Positions 1-5,370 of a stretch of DNA of 5,370 nt are shown here, piece by piece. The notes beneath the pieces were generated by a model. That model was not told where the DNA came from. It saw only the letters and a program-made list of their open reading frames with translations, and did not search any database. Origin of the DNA: Hyphomicrobiales bacterium (lineage in GTDB: Bacteria; Pseudomonadota; Alphaproteobacteria; Rhizobiales; Beijerinckiaceae); NCBI GenBank assembly GCA_025363375.1, contig JANYDZ010000569.1, positions 1 through 5,370 on the forward strand, in the 5' to 3' direction. The position numbers and the translations under genes were made by a program. Position 1 is the stretch's first letter, and every line of letters starts with the position of its first letter.

Positions 1-411
1 GGCCCCGCCCTGCTCGACATCATCGGCGGCAGGGTCACCAGCATGTCCGTGAATTTCCTCTCGGCGAAACCCCAGATCGACGGCGGCGCGCTGCGGGCAC
101 TGGCGATTTCCTCGGGCAAGCGTTCGATCTACGCCCCCGACCTTCCGACGATCGCGGAAGCCGGCGCGCCGGGCTTCGAGGCGATCCAATGGTTCGGCCT
201 GCTGGCGCCCGCCGGCACGCCGCCGGAACTGATTGAACGGCTTCACGCGGAAACGAGGAAAGTGCTCGATTCGCCCTCGATGAAAGAACGCCTCGCCCTC
301 GAAGGCGCCGAACCCGTCGGCGGCACGCCAGCGGAATTCGCCGCGCTGATCAAGGCGGAGATGGCGAAATGGGGGGAGGTTGCGAAGGCGGCGGGGATAC
401 AGCCGGAGTAG
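1..411 (+). CDS. Bug/TctC-family tripartite tricarboxylate transporter substrate-binding protein, C-terminal part (5' end outside window)
   Basis: This is the C-terminal 136 residues of a periplasmic solute-binding protein of the Bug (TctC) family. The frame is open from base 1, so the ATG at 43 is an internal methionine, not the start. Visible family signatures are a segment LLDIIGGRV near the left edge, then LRALAISSGKRS, PDLPTIAEAG, PGFEAIQWFGLLAPAGTP and a C-terminal helix pair ending GIQPE. Family members are usually about 320 residues, so more than half, including the signal peptide, lies to the left. Known Bug proteins bind small carboxylates or related ligands in the periplasm and hand them to a TctAB-type membrane pair, but many are encoded alone. 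The ligand cannot be read from this fragment. The gene ends in TAG at 409-411. No transporter membrane genes follow it, so any partner would be upstream or elsewhere. The family call is firm; the substrate is unknown. Confidence 0.93.
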   Translation, partial: GPALLDIIGGRVTSMSVNFLSAKPQIDGGALRALAISSGKRSIYAPDLPTIAEAGAPGFEAIQWFGLLAPAGTPPELIERLHAETRKVLDSPSMKERLALEGAEPVGGTPAEFAALIKAEMAKWGEVAKAAGIQPE

Positions 412-439
412 AGGCGGGGACAACTATGCGTGAGGCCGC

Positions 440-733
440 GTGAAGTCCGCTTATGGCGGGAAAGCGGCGGAACGCGAGGCTTTGCACGCAAGCCTCAAAG
501 AAGCTCGCGCGGACATTGCCGCCGGTCGTTTCGACGTTGTGACATGCCGATCGCCGCACGATGAATTCGAACCTGTCCGTGATGGCGACGCCGACGGGAA
601 TTCCGACGCCCGCGCCCAAATCGATAGTCCTTCGAGATGCCCTGCGAAATTCGCCGGTCGTCTCAAGCTCGAAAATATCTTGAAAAGGCGGTCGATTCGC
701 CGCGCCTTTTCCCCTCGCGCGCTACAATGCTAA
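440..733 (+). CDS. Doubtful hypothetical open frame, 97 aa, possibly an antitoxin remnant
   Basis: A GTG at 440, four bases after a GAGG that could serve as a ribosome site, opens 97 codons ending in TAA at 731-733, nine bases before the priA start and in the same frame. Residues about 15-31 (ALHASLKEARADIAAGR) resemble the C-terminal helix of small ribbon-helix-helix antitoxins such as the ParD group. The rest, rich in Asp and Arg, looks like nothing I know. By hand count about 60% of third positions are G or C (58 of 97), lower than in the neighbouring genes, which argues against an intact native gene. The N-terminal DNA-binding part of a ParD-like protein is missing. It may be chance, a decayed antitoxin, or an unrecognised small protein. 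Confidence 0.2.
   Translation: MKSAYGGKAAEREALHASLKEARADIAAGRFDVVTCRSPHDEFEPVRDGDADGNSDARAQIDSPSRCPAKFAGRLKLENILKRRSIRRAFSPRALQC
447..467. repeat. Small inverted repeat CCGCTT / AAGCGG
   Basis: CCGCTT at 447-452 pairs perfectly with AAGCGG at 462-467 around a 9-base loop. The pattern, CCGCTT followed by ATGG and then AAGCGG, resembles short palindromic intergenic repeats scattered in many alphaproteobacterial genomes. It is present once in this window, so the repeat family is inferred, not shown. Confidence 0.35.
683..710 (+). terminator. Possible rho-independent terminator or hairpin upstream of priA
   Basis: AAAAGGCG at 683-690 pairs perfectly over 8 bp with CGCCTTTT at 703-710, enclosing a 12-base loop that itself can form extra G-C pairs. 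The right arm ends in four T, then CCCC, so the T tract is short and is part of the stem. This could end transcription from the solute-binding gene or the doubtful frame at 440 before priA begins 33 bases later. The G/C core is only four pairs, so it may be weak. Confidence 0.35.
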
Positions 734-742
734 GCCTCACGC

Positions 743-2992
743 ATGATCGGCGAATCCCCTAACGAAGCAAGCCCCGTCGGCGACCTCGTCGCAGACGTGC
801 TCGTGCCCGTCGCCGTGGACATTTCCTATTCCTACAAAGTCCCGCCCGGCATGGCGCTCGAACCCGGCGATTTCGTTACCGTGCCGCTGGGGACGCGCGA
901 AGCCACCGGGGTCGTGTGGAAAACGCGCCGGTCCGCCTCCGGTTCGAATCTCAAGACTATCACGGAAAAGCGCGACTTGCCTTCGGTGCGCGAGCCCATC
1001 CGCAATTTCATCGACTGGATCGCGCGCTGGACGCTCGCGCCGCGCGGCATGGTTTTGCGCATGGGCGTGCGCGCGCCCGACAATGTCGGCGCCGAGCCCA
1101 TCCGCATTGGCGTACGCCTTGCCGGTCCGCCGCCGGGCCGCATGACGCCCGCGCGGTCGCGCGTCATCGCGGCGGCGGAAGGCGGGCTGCTGTTCCAGAA
1201 ATCGGCGCTGGCGGAAGCCGCCGCTTGCTCCGCCGGCGTCATCGATTCGCTGGTTGACGAGGGCACGCTGGAAGCGGTCTCGCTCGAAGCCGAACCCGTG
1301 GCGCTGACGCCCGATCCCGCCTTTGGAGCGACATTGCTGGAAGCCGACCAGCGCGAGGCGGGCGACGCGCTTGCCGCCAGCGTTGAGACCGGCAAATTCA
1401 ACGTGACCTTGCTGGAGGGCGTCACCGGTTCGGGCAAGACGGAAGTTTATTTCGAGGCCGTCGCCGCCGCGTTGAAGGCGGGCCTGCAGACGCTGATCAT
1501 GATGCCGGAGATCGCGTTAACCTCGCAATTTCTCGACAGATTCGCCGCGCGCTTCGGCGTGCGCCCCGCCGAATGGCACTCCGGCGTCGCCGCTCGCAAA
1601 CGCGCGCGCATCTGGTTCGGCGTCGCTTCGGGCGACGTGCGCGTTGTCGCCGGCGCCCGCTCAGCCTTGTTTCTGCCCTTCAAGGAGCTCGGCCTCATTG
1701 TCGTCGATGAGGAACACGAAGCCGCCTACAAGCAGAACGACGGCGTCGCCTATCAGGCCCGCGACATGGCGGTGGTGCGCGGCCAGCTGGAACAGGCGAG
1801 CGTCGTGCTGGCGTCCGCGACCCCCTCCATCGAATCGCGCGTCAACGCGGAGCAGGGGCGCTACAAAAAGCTGGTTCTGTCGGCTCGCTTTGGCGGGCGC
1901 GCAATGCCGGATATCGCCGCCATCGATCTGCGCGTGAACGCGGCGCCGCGCGGAAAATGGATTTCGCCGCGCCTGTGCGAAGCCGTTGGCGAGACCATCG
2001 GCAAGGGAGAACAGGCGCTGTTGTTTCTCAACCGCCGCGGCTATGCGCCGCTGACCCTGTGCAAATCCTGCGGCCACAAATTCCAGTGCCCCAATTGCAC
2101 CGCGTGGCTGGTCGAACATCGTTTTCGCCGCGCCCTCGTGTGCCATCACTGCGGGCACGTCGAGCGCCGCCCCGATACGTGCCCCGAATGCGAAACAATT
2201 GATTCGCTCACCCCCTGCGGACCCGGCGTCGAGCGCATGGCGGACGAAGTCGCGGAACTGTTTCCGAACGCGCGCGCGCTGGTCCTGTCGTCGGATTTTT
2301 CCGGCGGCACAGAGCGGTTGCGGCGCGAACTCGAAGAAATCGCCAAGGGCGAATTCGACATCGTCATCGGCACGCAACTCGTCGCCAAGGGCCACAACTT
2401 TCCGCACCTGACGTTGGTCGGCGTCATCGACGCGGATGTAGGCCTTAATTCCGGCGATCCGCGGGCCGCCGAACGCACGTTCCAATTGTTGCAACAGGTG
2501 ACGGGCCGCGCCGGGCGCGGCGCGAAGGCCGGACGCGGCCTTGCGCAGACATGGCAGCCCGATCATCCCGTCATGCGCGCGCTGCTTTCAGGCGACACGG
2601 AGCGTTTCTACACCGAGGAAACCAACGCCCGGCAACGCGCGGGATTGCCGCCGTTTGGCCGGCTCGCCGCGCTGATTGTCACCGGCAACGACCGCGCGTC
2701 GGCGGAGATTCACGCGCGGGCCATGGCGCGCGCGGCTTACGCCATGGCGCCGTCCGCGCGCTGGAAAACCGCGCCGCTTGGCGGCCCGCCGTCGCAGGAT
2801 GAAATCATGGTGCTCGGCCCCGCCGAAGCGCCCATCGCGGTCGTGCGCGGGCGGCATCGGTTCCGTCTGCTGGTGAAGGCGCCGCGCAGCGCGGACATGC
2901 AGGGTTTTTTGCGCGCCATGATCGCCGCAAGCCCGCCCGAGCGCGGCGGCGTGCGTGTGATCGTGGATGTGGACCCGCAAAGCTTTCTTTAG
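743..2992 (+). CDS. priA: Primosomal replication restart helicase PriA
   Basis: PriA is a cytoplasmic 3'-to-5' superfamily 2 DNA helicase that recognises abandoned replication forks and starts reloading of the replicative helicase. The 749-residue product is full length. The N-terminal 3'-DNA-binding domain begins at about residue 14 (ADVLVPVAVDISYSYKVPPG) and a winged-helix region follows to about 190. Helicase lobe 1 has Walker A GVTGSGKT (226-233), the Walker B box DEEH (322-325) and motif III SATPSIES (358-365). NRRGY lies at 430-434. Eight zinc-binding cysteines follow as four CxxC pairs: 440/443, 449/452, 467/470 and 480/483. Lobe 2 carries GTQLVAKGHNFP (543-554) and GRAGRG (588-593). 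The C-terminal domain ends with the typical VDVDPQSFL. The ATG at 743 gives the normal PriA N-terminus; a stop at 731-733 lies in frame just upstream. No strong ribosome site is visible. It is convergent with proB and looks singly transcribed. All catalytic and metal-binding residues are present. Confidence 0.98.
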   Translation: MIGESPNEASPVGDLVADVLVPVAVDISYSYKVPPGMALEPGDFVTVPLGTREATGVVWKTRRSASGSNLKTITEKRDLPSVREPIRNFIDWIARWTLAPRGMVLRMGVRAPDNVGAEPIRIGVRLAGPPPGRMTPARSRVIAAAEGGLLFQKSALAEAAACSAGVIDSLVDEGTLEAVSLEAEPVALTPDPAFGATLLEADQREAGDALAASVETGKFNVTLLEGVTGSGKTEVYFEAVAAALKAGLQTLIMMPEIALTSQFLDRFAARFGVRPAEWHSGVAARKRARIWFGVASGDVRVVAGARSALFLPFKELGLIVVDEEHEAAYKQNDGVAYQARDMAVVRGQLEQASVVLASATPSIESRVNAEQGRYKKLVLSARFGGRAMPDIAAIDLRVNAAPRGKWISPRLCEAVGETIGKGEQALLFLNRRGYAPLTLCKSCGHKFQCPNCTAWLVEHRFRRALVCHHCGHVERRPDTCPECETIDSLTPCGPGVERMADEVAELFPNARALVLSSDFSGGTERLRRELEEIAKGEFDIVIGTQLVAKGHNFPHLTLVGVIDADVGLNSGDPRAAERTFQLLQQVTGRAGRGAKAGRGLAQTWQPDHPVMRALLSGDTERFYTEETNARQRAGLPPFGRLAALIVTGNDRASAEIHARAMARAAYAMAPSARWKTAPLGGPPSQDEIMVLGPAEAPIAVVRGRHRFRLLVKAPRSADMQGFLRAMIAASPPERGGVRVIVDVDPQSFL

Positions 2993-3108
2993 GAACTTCG
3001 GCTTTTCAAAGTCCCCGACAAGGGTTCTTTAAACCCCGCGCCTTCAGGCGACATGGAATCAGACCCGCGTCGATGAATATGAGGCAGGGACGGCGGTCAG
3101 CTCCCTAC

Positions 3109-3143
3109 GCTTTTCCGCCGCTCGCCGGCGGTGTCTGAAAAGC
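3109..3143. repeat. Long interrupted hairpin between priA and proB
   Basis: GCTTTTC at 3109-3115 pairs with GAAAAGC at 3137-3143, and CGCCG at 3116-3120 pairs with CGGCG at 3126-3130. Together they give a 12-bp stem with a 6-base bulge on the right arm and a 5-base loop. It is the strongest fold in the gap and lies 117 bases past the priA stop and 117 bases past the proB stop (on the other strand). It may mark the transcript boundary, but lacks a T tract in either direction. Confidence 0.4.
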
Positions 3144-3188
3144 CCCCTGGCGCCAACCCATTTGGGTGTATGCCAGTCGGCCCCCTGG
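3142..3188. repeat. Direct repeat flanking a nested inverted repeat
   Basis: The 9-mer GCCCCCTGG occurs at 3142-3150 and again at 3180-3188, 38 bases apart. Between the copies, CTGGC (3147-3151) pairs with GCCAG (3172-3176), and inside it ACCC (3156-3159) pairs with GGGT (3164-3167), giving a two-tier cruciform. Function is unknown. It could be an interspersed palindromic repeat or a chance product of G/C-rich spacer DNA; only one copy lies in the window. Confidence 0.4.
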
Positions 3189-3259
3189 GCGGAACCATCC
3201 CCAACCTGAAGCCGCCGACTTTATCAGGTGCTGTGTTCACACGCGGGATACAGGAGCAA

Positions 3260-4387
3260 TTATTCGCCGCTCAGCACCATGTCGTCGCGGTGGATCATTT
3301 CGGCCTGCCCGGGCACGCCCAGCAGTTTCTCTATATCGCGGGAGTTGCGGCCGATGAGCTGGGTGGCTTCGCTGGCGTCGTAGGCGGCCAGTCCACGCCC
3401 GATTTCGCCGCCGCGGGGATCGCGCAAAATCACGCAATCGCCGCGCTCGAACGCGCCTTCGATGCGGGTTACCCCGGCGGGCAACAGGGAGCTTCCCGAG
3501 AACAGGGCTCGCGCGGCGCCGGCGTCCACATGCACCGCGCCGCGCGGCTCCAGCGATCCGGCGATCCATTTTTTGCGCGCGGTGACCGGGTTTGAGGGCG
3601 TCAGGAACCACGTGCAATTGGCGCCCGCCGCGATTTTCGCGATGGGATTTTCCACGCGTCCATCCGCGATCACCATATGCGCGCCGCCGGTCGTGGTAAT
3701 TTTCGCCGCCTCGATTTTCGTGTGCATGCCGCCGCGCGAGAATTCAGACGCCGCGCCGCCGGCCATGGCTTCGATCTCCGCTGTGACCCGGGGCACGACC
3801 GGAATCAGCTTTGCTTTGGAATCAAGATGCGGCGGCGCTGTGTAGAGGCCGTCGATGTCGGAGAGCAGCACCAGCAAATCCGCGCTTGTCATGGTGGCGA
3901 CGCGGGCGGCGAGGCGGTCATTGTCGCCGTAACGGATCTCGTTGGTGGCGACCGTGTCGTTTTCGTTGATGACGGGCACCGCGCGGTAGGACGTCAGCCG
4001 CGCGAGGGTCTCGCGCGCATTGAGATAACGCTGGCGCTCCTCGGTATCGTTGAGGGTGACCAGTATCTGGCCCGCAATAATGCCGCGATCCGACAGAGCC
4101 TTGGACCACGTGCGCGCCAACGCGATTTGCCCGACGGCCGCCGCAGCCTGACTGTCTTCCAGTTTCAGCGCGCCGCGCGGGAGTTTCAGCACGGTGCGCC
4201 CGAGCGCGATCGAGCCGGAGGAAACGACCAGCACATCGCGCCCTTCCCGATGCAGGCTGGCAATATCGTCCACAAGCGCCTCAAGCCACGCGCGTTTCAC
4301 CTCGCCTCTGGCTTGATCGACAAGCAAAGACGAGCCAACTTTCACGACGATGCGGCGGAAGGTTGAAAGGGCGGGGGTGGAGATCAT
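3260..4387 (-). CDS. proB: Glutamate 5-kinase ProB with C-terminal PUA domain
   Basis: This cytoplasmic enzyme phosphorylates L-glutamate with ATP to gamma-glutamyl phosphate, the first and normally proline-inhibited step of proline synthesis. The product has 375 residues, close to the 367 of Escherichia coli. The amino-acid kinase domain fills about residues 10-260: VVKVGSS with the ATP-site Lys16, VVSSGSIALG with Ser56, INENDTV with Asp144, YGDNDR with Asn156, SDIDGLY (175-181) and GGMHTK (218-223). These match the E. coli positions Lys10, Ser50, Asp137 and Asn149 with an offset of six to seven. A PUA domain follows from about 283 (GAVHVDAGAARAL) to about 365. The start at 4387 (ATG) puts the kinase motif at the usual distance; only a weak GGTG lies upstream on the minus strand. 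It is convergent with priA and divergent from the DUF4399 gene. The usual alphaproteobacterial partners obgE and proA are not adjacent. Confidence 0.97.
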   Translation of the reverse strand: MISTPALSTFRRIVVKVGSSLLVDQARGEVKRAWLEALVDDIASLHREGRDVLVVSSGSIALGRTVLKLPRGALKLEDSQAAAAVGQIALARTWSKALSDRGIIAGQILVTLNDTEERQRYLNARETLARLTSYRAVPVINENDTVATNEIRYGDNDRLAARVATMTSADLLVLLSDIDGLYTAPPHLDSKAKLIPVVPRVTAEIEAMAGGAASEFSRGGMHTKIEAAKITTTGGAHMVIADGRVENPIAKIAAGANCTWFLTPSNPVTARKKWIAGSLEPRGAVHVDAGAARALFSGSSLLPAGVTRIEGAFERGDCVILRDPRGGEIGRGLAAYDASEATQLIGRNSRDIEKLLGVPGQAEMIHRDDMVLSGE

Positions 4388-4395
4388 CGCGGAAC

Positions 4396-4424
4396 ACCAT
4401 AGAAGCGGCGATGCCGGGCTTCAA
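4396..4424 (-). promoter_or_regulatory. Candidate sigma-70-type promoter of proB
   Basis: On the minus strand TTGAAG (4424-4419) and TATGGT (4401-4396) lie exactly 17 bases apart; each matches four of six consensus bases. The -10 box ends only eight bases before the proB ATG, so transcription would begin at or within about two bases of the start codon. That fits the lack of a good ribosome site and would make the mRNA leaderless. The match is modest and could be chance. Confidence 0.35.
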
Positions 4425-4438
4425 GGCGGGAGCCGCTT
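4403..4438. repeat. Inverted repeat AAGCGGC / GCCGCTT overlapping the proB promoter
   Basis: AAGCGGC at 4403-4409 pairs perfectly with GCCGCTT at 4432-4438 around a 22-base interval that contains the candidate -35 box. Such a dyad could be an operator for a regulator, or simply an intergenic palindrome. The arms resemble the smaller CCGCTT/AAGCGG repeat at 447-467. Confidence 0.3.
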
Positions 4439-4559
4439 TGAGGCGACCACATTATTTGGCGGTTTGCGCGCGCATGGCGGTTCCAAAAAAAAATGGCTTC
4501 ATTCAAAGACCTTGCCCCGAATAGGCGCCCCTGTTACCGTTGCCGGGCCCTGAATCGCC

Positions 4560-4565
4560 GGAGAG
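4560..4565 (+). promoter_or_regulatory. Ribosome binding site of the DUF4399 gene
   Basis: GGAGAG at 4560-4565 is a good Shine-Dalgarno match, with the GGAG core six bases before the ATG at 4570. It decides this start over the in-frame TTG at 4567. An in-frame stop (TAG 4522-4524) lies upstream. Confidence 0.7.
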
Positions 4566-4569
4566 TTTG

Positions 4570-5370
4570 ATGCCCAAGCATTGCGCGCCGTGCGGCCTCC
4601 TCGCGTTCGTTCTGGTTTTTCCGCCGCTGTACTGCGTCGATGCCCTGGCGCAGCGAGCCCCCGCGCAGCGCACCGCGGCCAGGCCGGACGCGAAGATCGG
4701 CTTTGTTGGTCTGGCGGATGGGGCGCTGGTTCCCGCGAAACTCACCGTGCGTTTCAGCGCGATAAACATCGAGGTCGTGGCCGCCGGACTGGTCAAGCCA
4801 AATTCGGGACATCACCATCTGCTGATTGACAGCCCGCTGCCCTCATTTGACCAGCCCATTCCCAGCGACGTCAATCACCTTCACTTCGGTCGTGGTCAGA
4901 CTGAAGCCGAAATCATTCTGTCGCCGGGCGAACATACCTTGCAACTGGTTATGGGCGATCACGATCACGTCCCGCACAATCCGCCCATCGTCTCTCAGCC
5001 TATCCGTGTGCGCGTCGACCCGGCCTCCGTAGAGGCTGCCCGGTCGCCGGCGCCTTCCAACGCCAGCGTGTCTTTCGTTGGGATCGAGGACGGCGCCCGC
5101 ATTCCCCTGCGTTCGATCGTCAAGTTTGCAATATCGGGAATGGAACTTGCGCCGGCCGGCGTCGGCAAGCCGGGCTCCGGACATCATCATCTCATCGTCG
5201 ATGCGCCGACGCCTGATTTCGACCGGGAAATCCCGGCGGACCCCAATCATCTCCACTTCGGCCGCGCGCAGACCGAGACGGAACTCACCCTCACCCCGGG
5301 CGTGCACACGCTGCAACTGGTTCTGGGCGACCACGAGCACGTTCCACACGCGCCGCCCGTCGTGTCCAAG
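4570..5370 (+). CDS. Secreted tandem DUF4399-domain protein (3' end outside window)
   Basis: An open frame of 267 codons runs from ATG 4570 off the right edge. Residues 1-27 look like a Sec signal peptide with a hydrophobic core (LLAFVLVF) and a probable cut after Ala27 (DALA|Q), so the protein is probably periplasmic or outside the cell. A Pro/Ala/Arg-rich linker (28-41) leads to two DUF4399 domains, about 43-149 and 167-267. Each has FVG..DGA..P, then SGHHHL, NHLHFGR.QTE, HTLQLV.GDH.HVPH and PP.VS. The copies align without gaps at a spacing of 124 residues; from the HHH motif to the edge 43 of 63 positions are identical. DUF4399 has no established function; the nine histidines shared by the copies suggest metal binding, which is inference. 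The second copy is nearly complete, so the gene may end soon or continue into further repeats. It is divergent from proB and has its own ribosome site. The frame and domain call are firm. Confidence 0.9.
   Translation, partial: MPKHCAPCGLLAFVLVFPPLYCVDALAQRAPAQRTAARPDAKIGFVGLADGALVPAKLTVRFSAINIEVVAAGLVKPNSGHHHLLIDSPLPSFDQPIPSDVNHLHFGRGQTEAEIILSPGEHTLQLVMGDHDHVPHNPPIVSQPIRVRVDPASVEAARSPAPSNASVSFVGIEDGARIPLRSIVKFAISGMELAPAGVGKPGSGHHHLIVDAPTPDFDREIPADPNHLHFGRAQTETELTLTPGVHTLQLVLGDHEHVPHAPPVVSK

Larger units (their letters stand above)
412..742. other. Intergenic region without a convincing gene
   Basis: These 331 bases separate the solute-binding protein gene from priA. Nothing here matches a known gene with confidence. 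The longest forward frame (440-733, GTG start) is described separately as doubtful. The stretch has a mixed third-base composition, unlike the strong G/C bias in priA and proB. It contains a 6-bp inverted repeat at 447-467, a GGAATTCC palindrome at 597-604 and an 8-bp hairpin at 683-710. A TACAAT hexamer at 723-728 resembles a -10 box, but I see no matching -35 box at normal spacing, so I do not call a promoter for priA. Confidence 0.6.
2993..3259. other. Repeat-rich non-coding gap between convergent priA and proB
   Basis: No gene is supported in these 267 bases. Besides the structures listed separately at 3109-3188 there are several smaller inverted repeats: GGGTT/AACCC at 3022-3036, CGCC-TTCA-GGCG at 3039-3050, AGGGA/TCCCT at 3086-3106, ACCTGA/TCAGGT at 3204-3229 and the palindrome TGTGTTCACA at 3232-3241. 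None is followed by a T tract on either strand, so no canonical terminator can be named, although both priA and proB must end here. Confidence 0.6.
4388..4569. promoter_or_regulatory. Divergent intergenic region between proB and the DUF4399 gene
   Basis: This 182-base gap must hold the start signals for both divergent genes. It contains a plausible minus-strand promoter for proB (4396-4424), a 7-bp inverted repeat overlapping it (4403-4438), and a run of nine A at 4485-4493 that stands out in G/C-rich DNA. For the plus-strand gene, TTGCCC (4512-4517) and TACCGT (4535-4540) are 17 bases apart, but each matches the consensus poorly, so I give them little weight. Confidence 0.5.

Noticed and set aside
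1..411. A complete small gene starting at ATG 43
   Set aside because: The frame is open and matches the Bug family from base 1, so the true start lies outside the window.
680..728. Promoter for priA from TTGAAA (680-685) and TACAAT (723-728)
   Set aside because: The two boxes are 37 bases apart, about twice the normal spacing, and no better pair was found for either.
832..1437. A 201-codon minus-strand open frame, rich in Ser, Ala and Pro
   Set aside because: It is antisense to the N-terminal domain of PriA and is a low-complexity shadow without a ribosome site or domain.
1661..2566. A 301-codon open frame on the minus strand inside priA
   Set aside because: It lies wholly opposite the helicase core of priA, whose motifs are all intact. 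Its composition (Ala/Arg-rich, no recognisable domain) is what high-GC codon bias produces on the antisense strand.
3109..3143. Rho-independent terminator for priA or proB
   Set aside because: The stem is good, but neither strand has a T tract after it; it is therefore listed as a repeat.
3131..3595. A 154-codon plus-strand frame starting in the priA-proB gap
   Set aside because: Most of it is antisense to the PUA domain of proB, and the 40-odd codons that lie in the gap show no known motif.
3677..4366. A 229-codon plus-strand open frame opposite proB
   Set aside because: It overlaps the kinase domain of proB completely; the His/Arg/Asp-rich translation is the antisense shadow of a firmly identified gene.
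4570..4650. Lipoprotein signal for the DUF4399 protein, with Cys22 as the modified residue
   Set aside because: The residues before Cys22 are PPLY, which do not fit a lipobox, while DALA|Q at 24-28 is a normal signal peptidase I site.
4843..5349. A 168-codon minus-strand frame opposite the DUF4399 gene
   Set aside because: The plus strand here has a signal peptide, a ribosome site and two recognisable domains, so the minus frame is a shadow.

Overview
The window is high-GC chromosomal DNA from a proteobacterium, most likely an alphaproteobacterium. The basis is the alphaproteobacterial style of the PriA and ProB proteins and the strong G/C bias at third codon positions. I cannot name a genus. 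It holds four protein genes, two of them cut by the window edges. I see no tRNA, rRNA, insertion sequence, phage gene or CRISPR array.

Layout from left to right. Positions 1-411 (+) are the last 136 codons of a Bug/TctC-type periplasmic solute-binding protein. Positions 412-742 hold no convincing gene: a low-confidence open frame (440-733), a small inverted repeat, a terminator-like hairpin (683-710) and faint resemblance to a decayed toxin-antitoxin pair. Positions 743-2992 (+) encode a complete primosomal helicase PriA with every expected motif. Positions 2993-3259 are a non-coding gap between convergent genes, rich in inverted and direct repeats. Positions 3260-4387 (-) encode a complete glutamate 5-kinase ProB with its C-terminal PUA domain. 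Positions 4388-4569 are a divergent promoter region. Positions 4570-5370 (+) begin a secreted protein with two tandem DUF4399 domains; it runs off the right edge.

The genes do not form one pathway. PriA restarts stalled replication forks, ProB makes the first step of proline synthesis, the Bug protein captures a small carboxylate outside the inner membrane, and the DUF4399 protein is an exported protein of unknown function. The order looks like a patchwork of single-gene units: proB has neither proA nor obgE beside it here. The least described item is the DUF4399 tandem protein, whose two copies align without gaps at a fixed spacing of 124 residues and keep the same nine histidines. I found no clear sign of a new multi-gene system.
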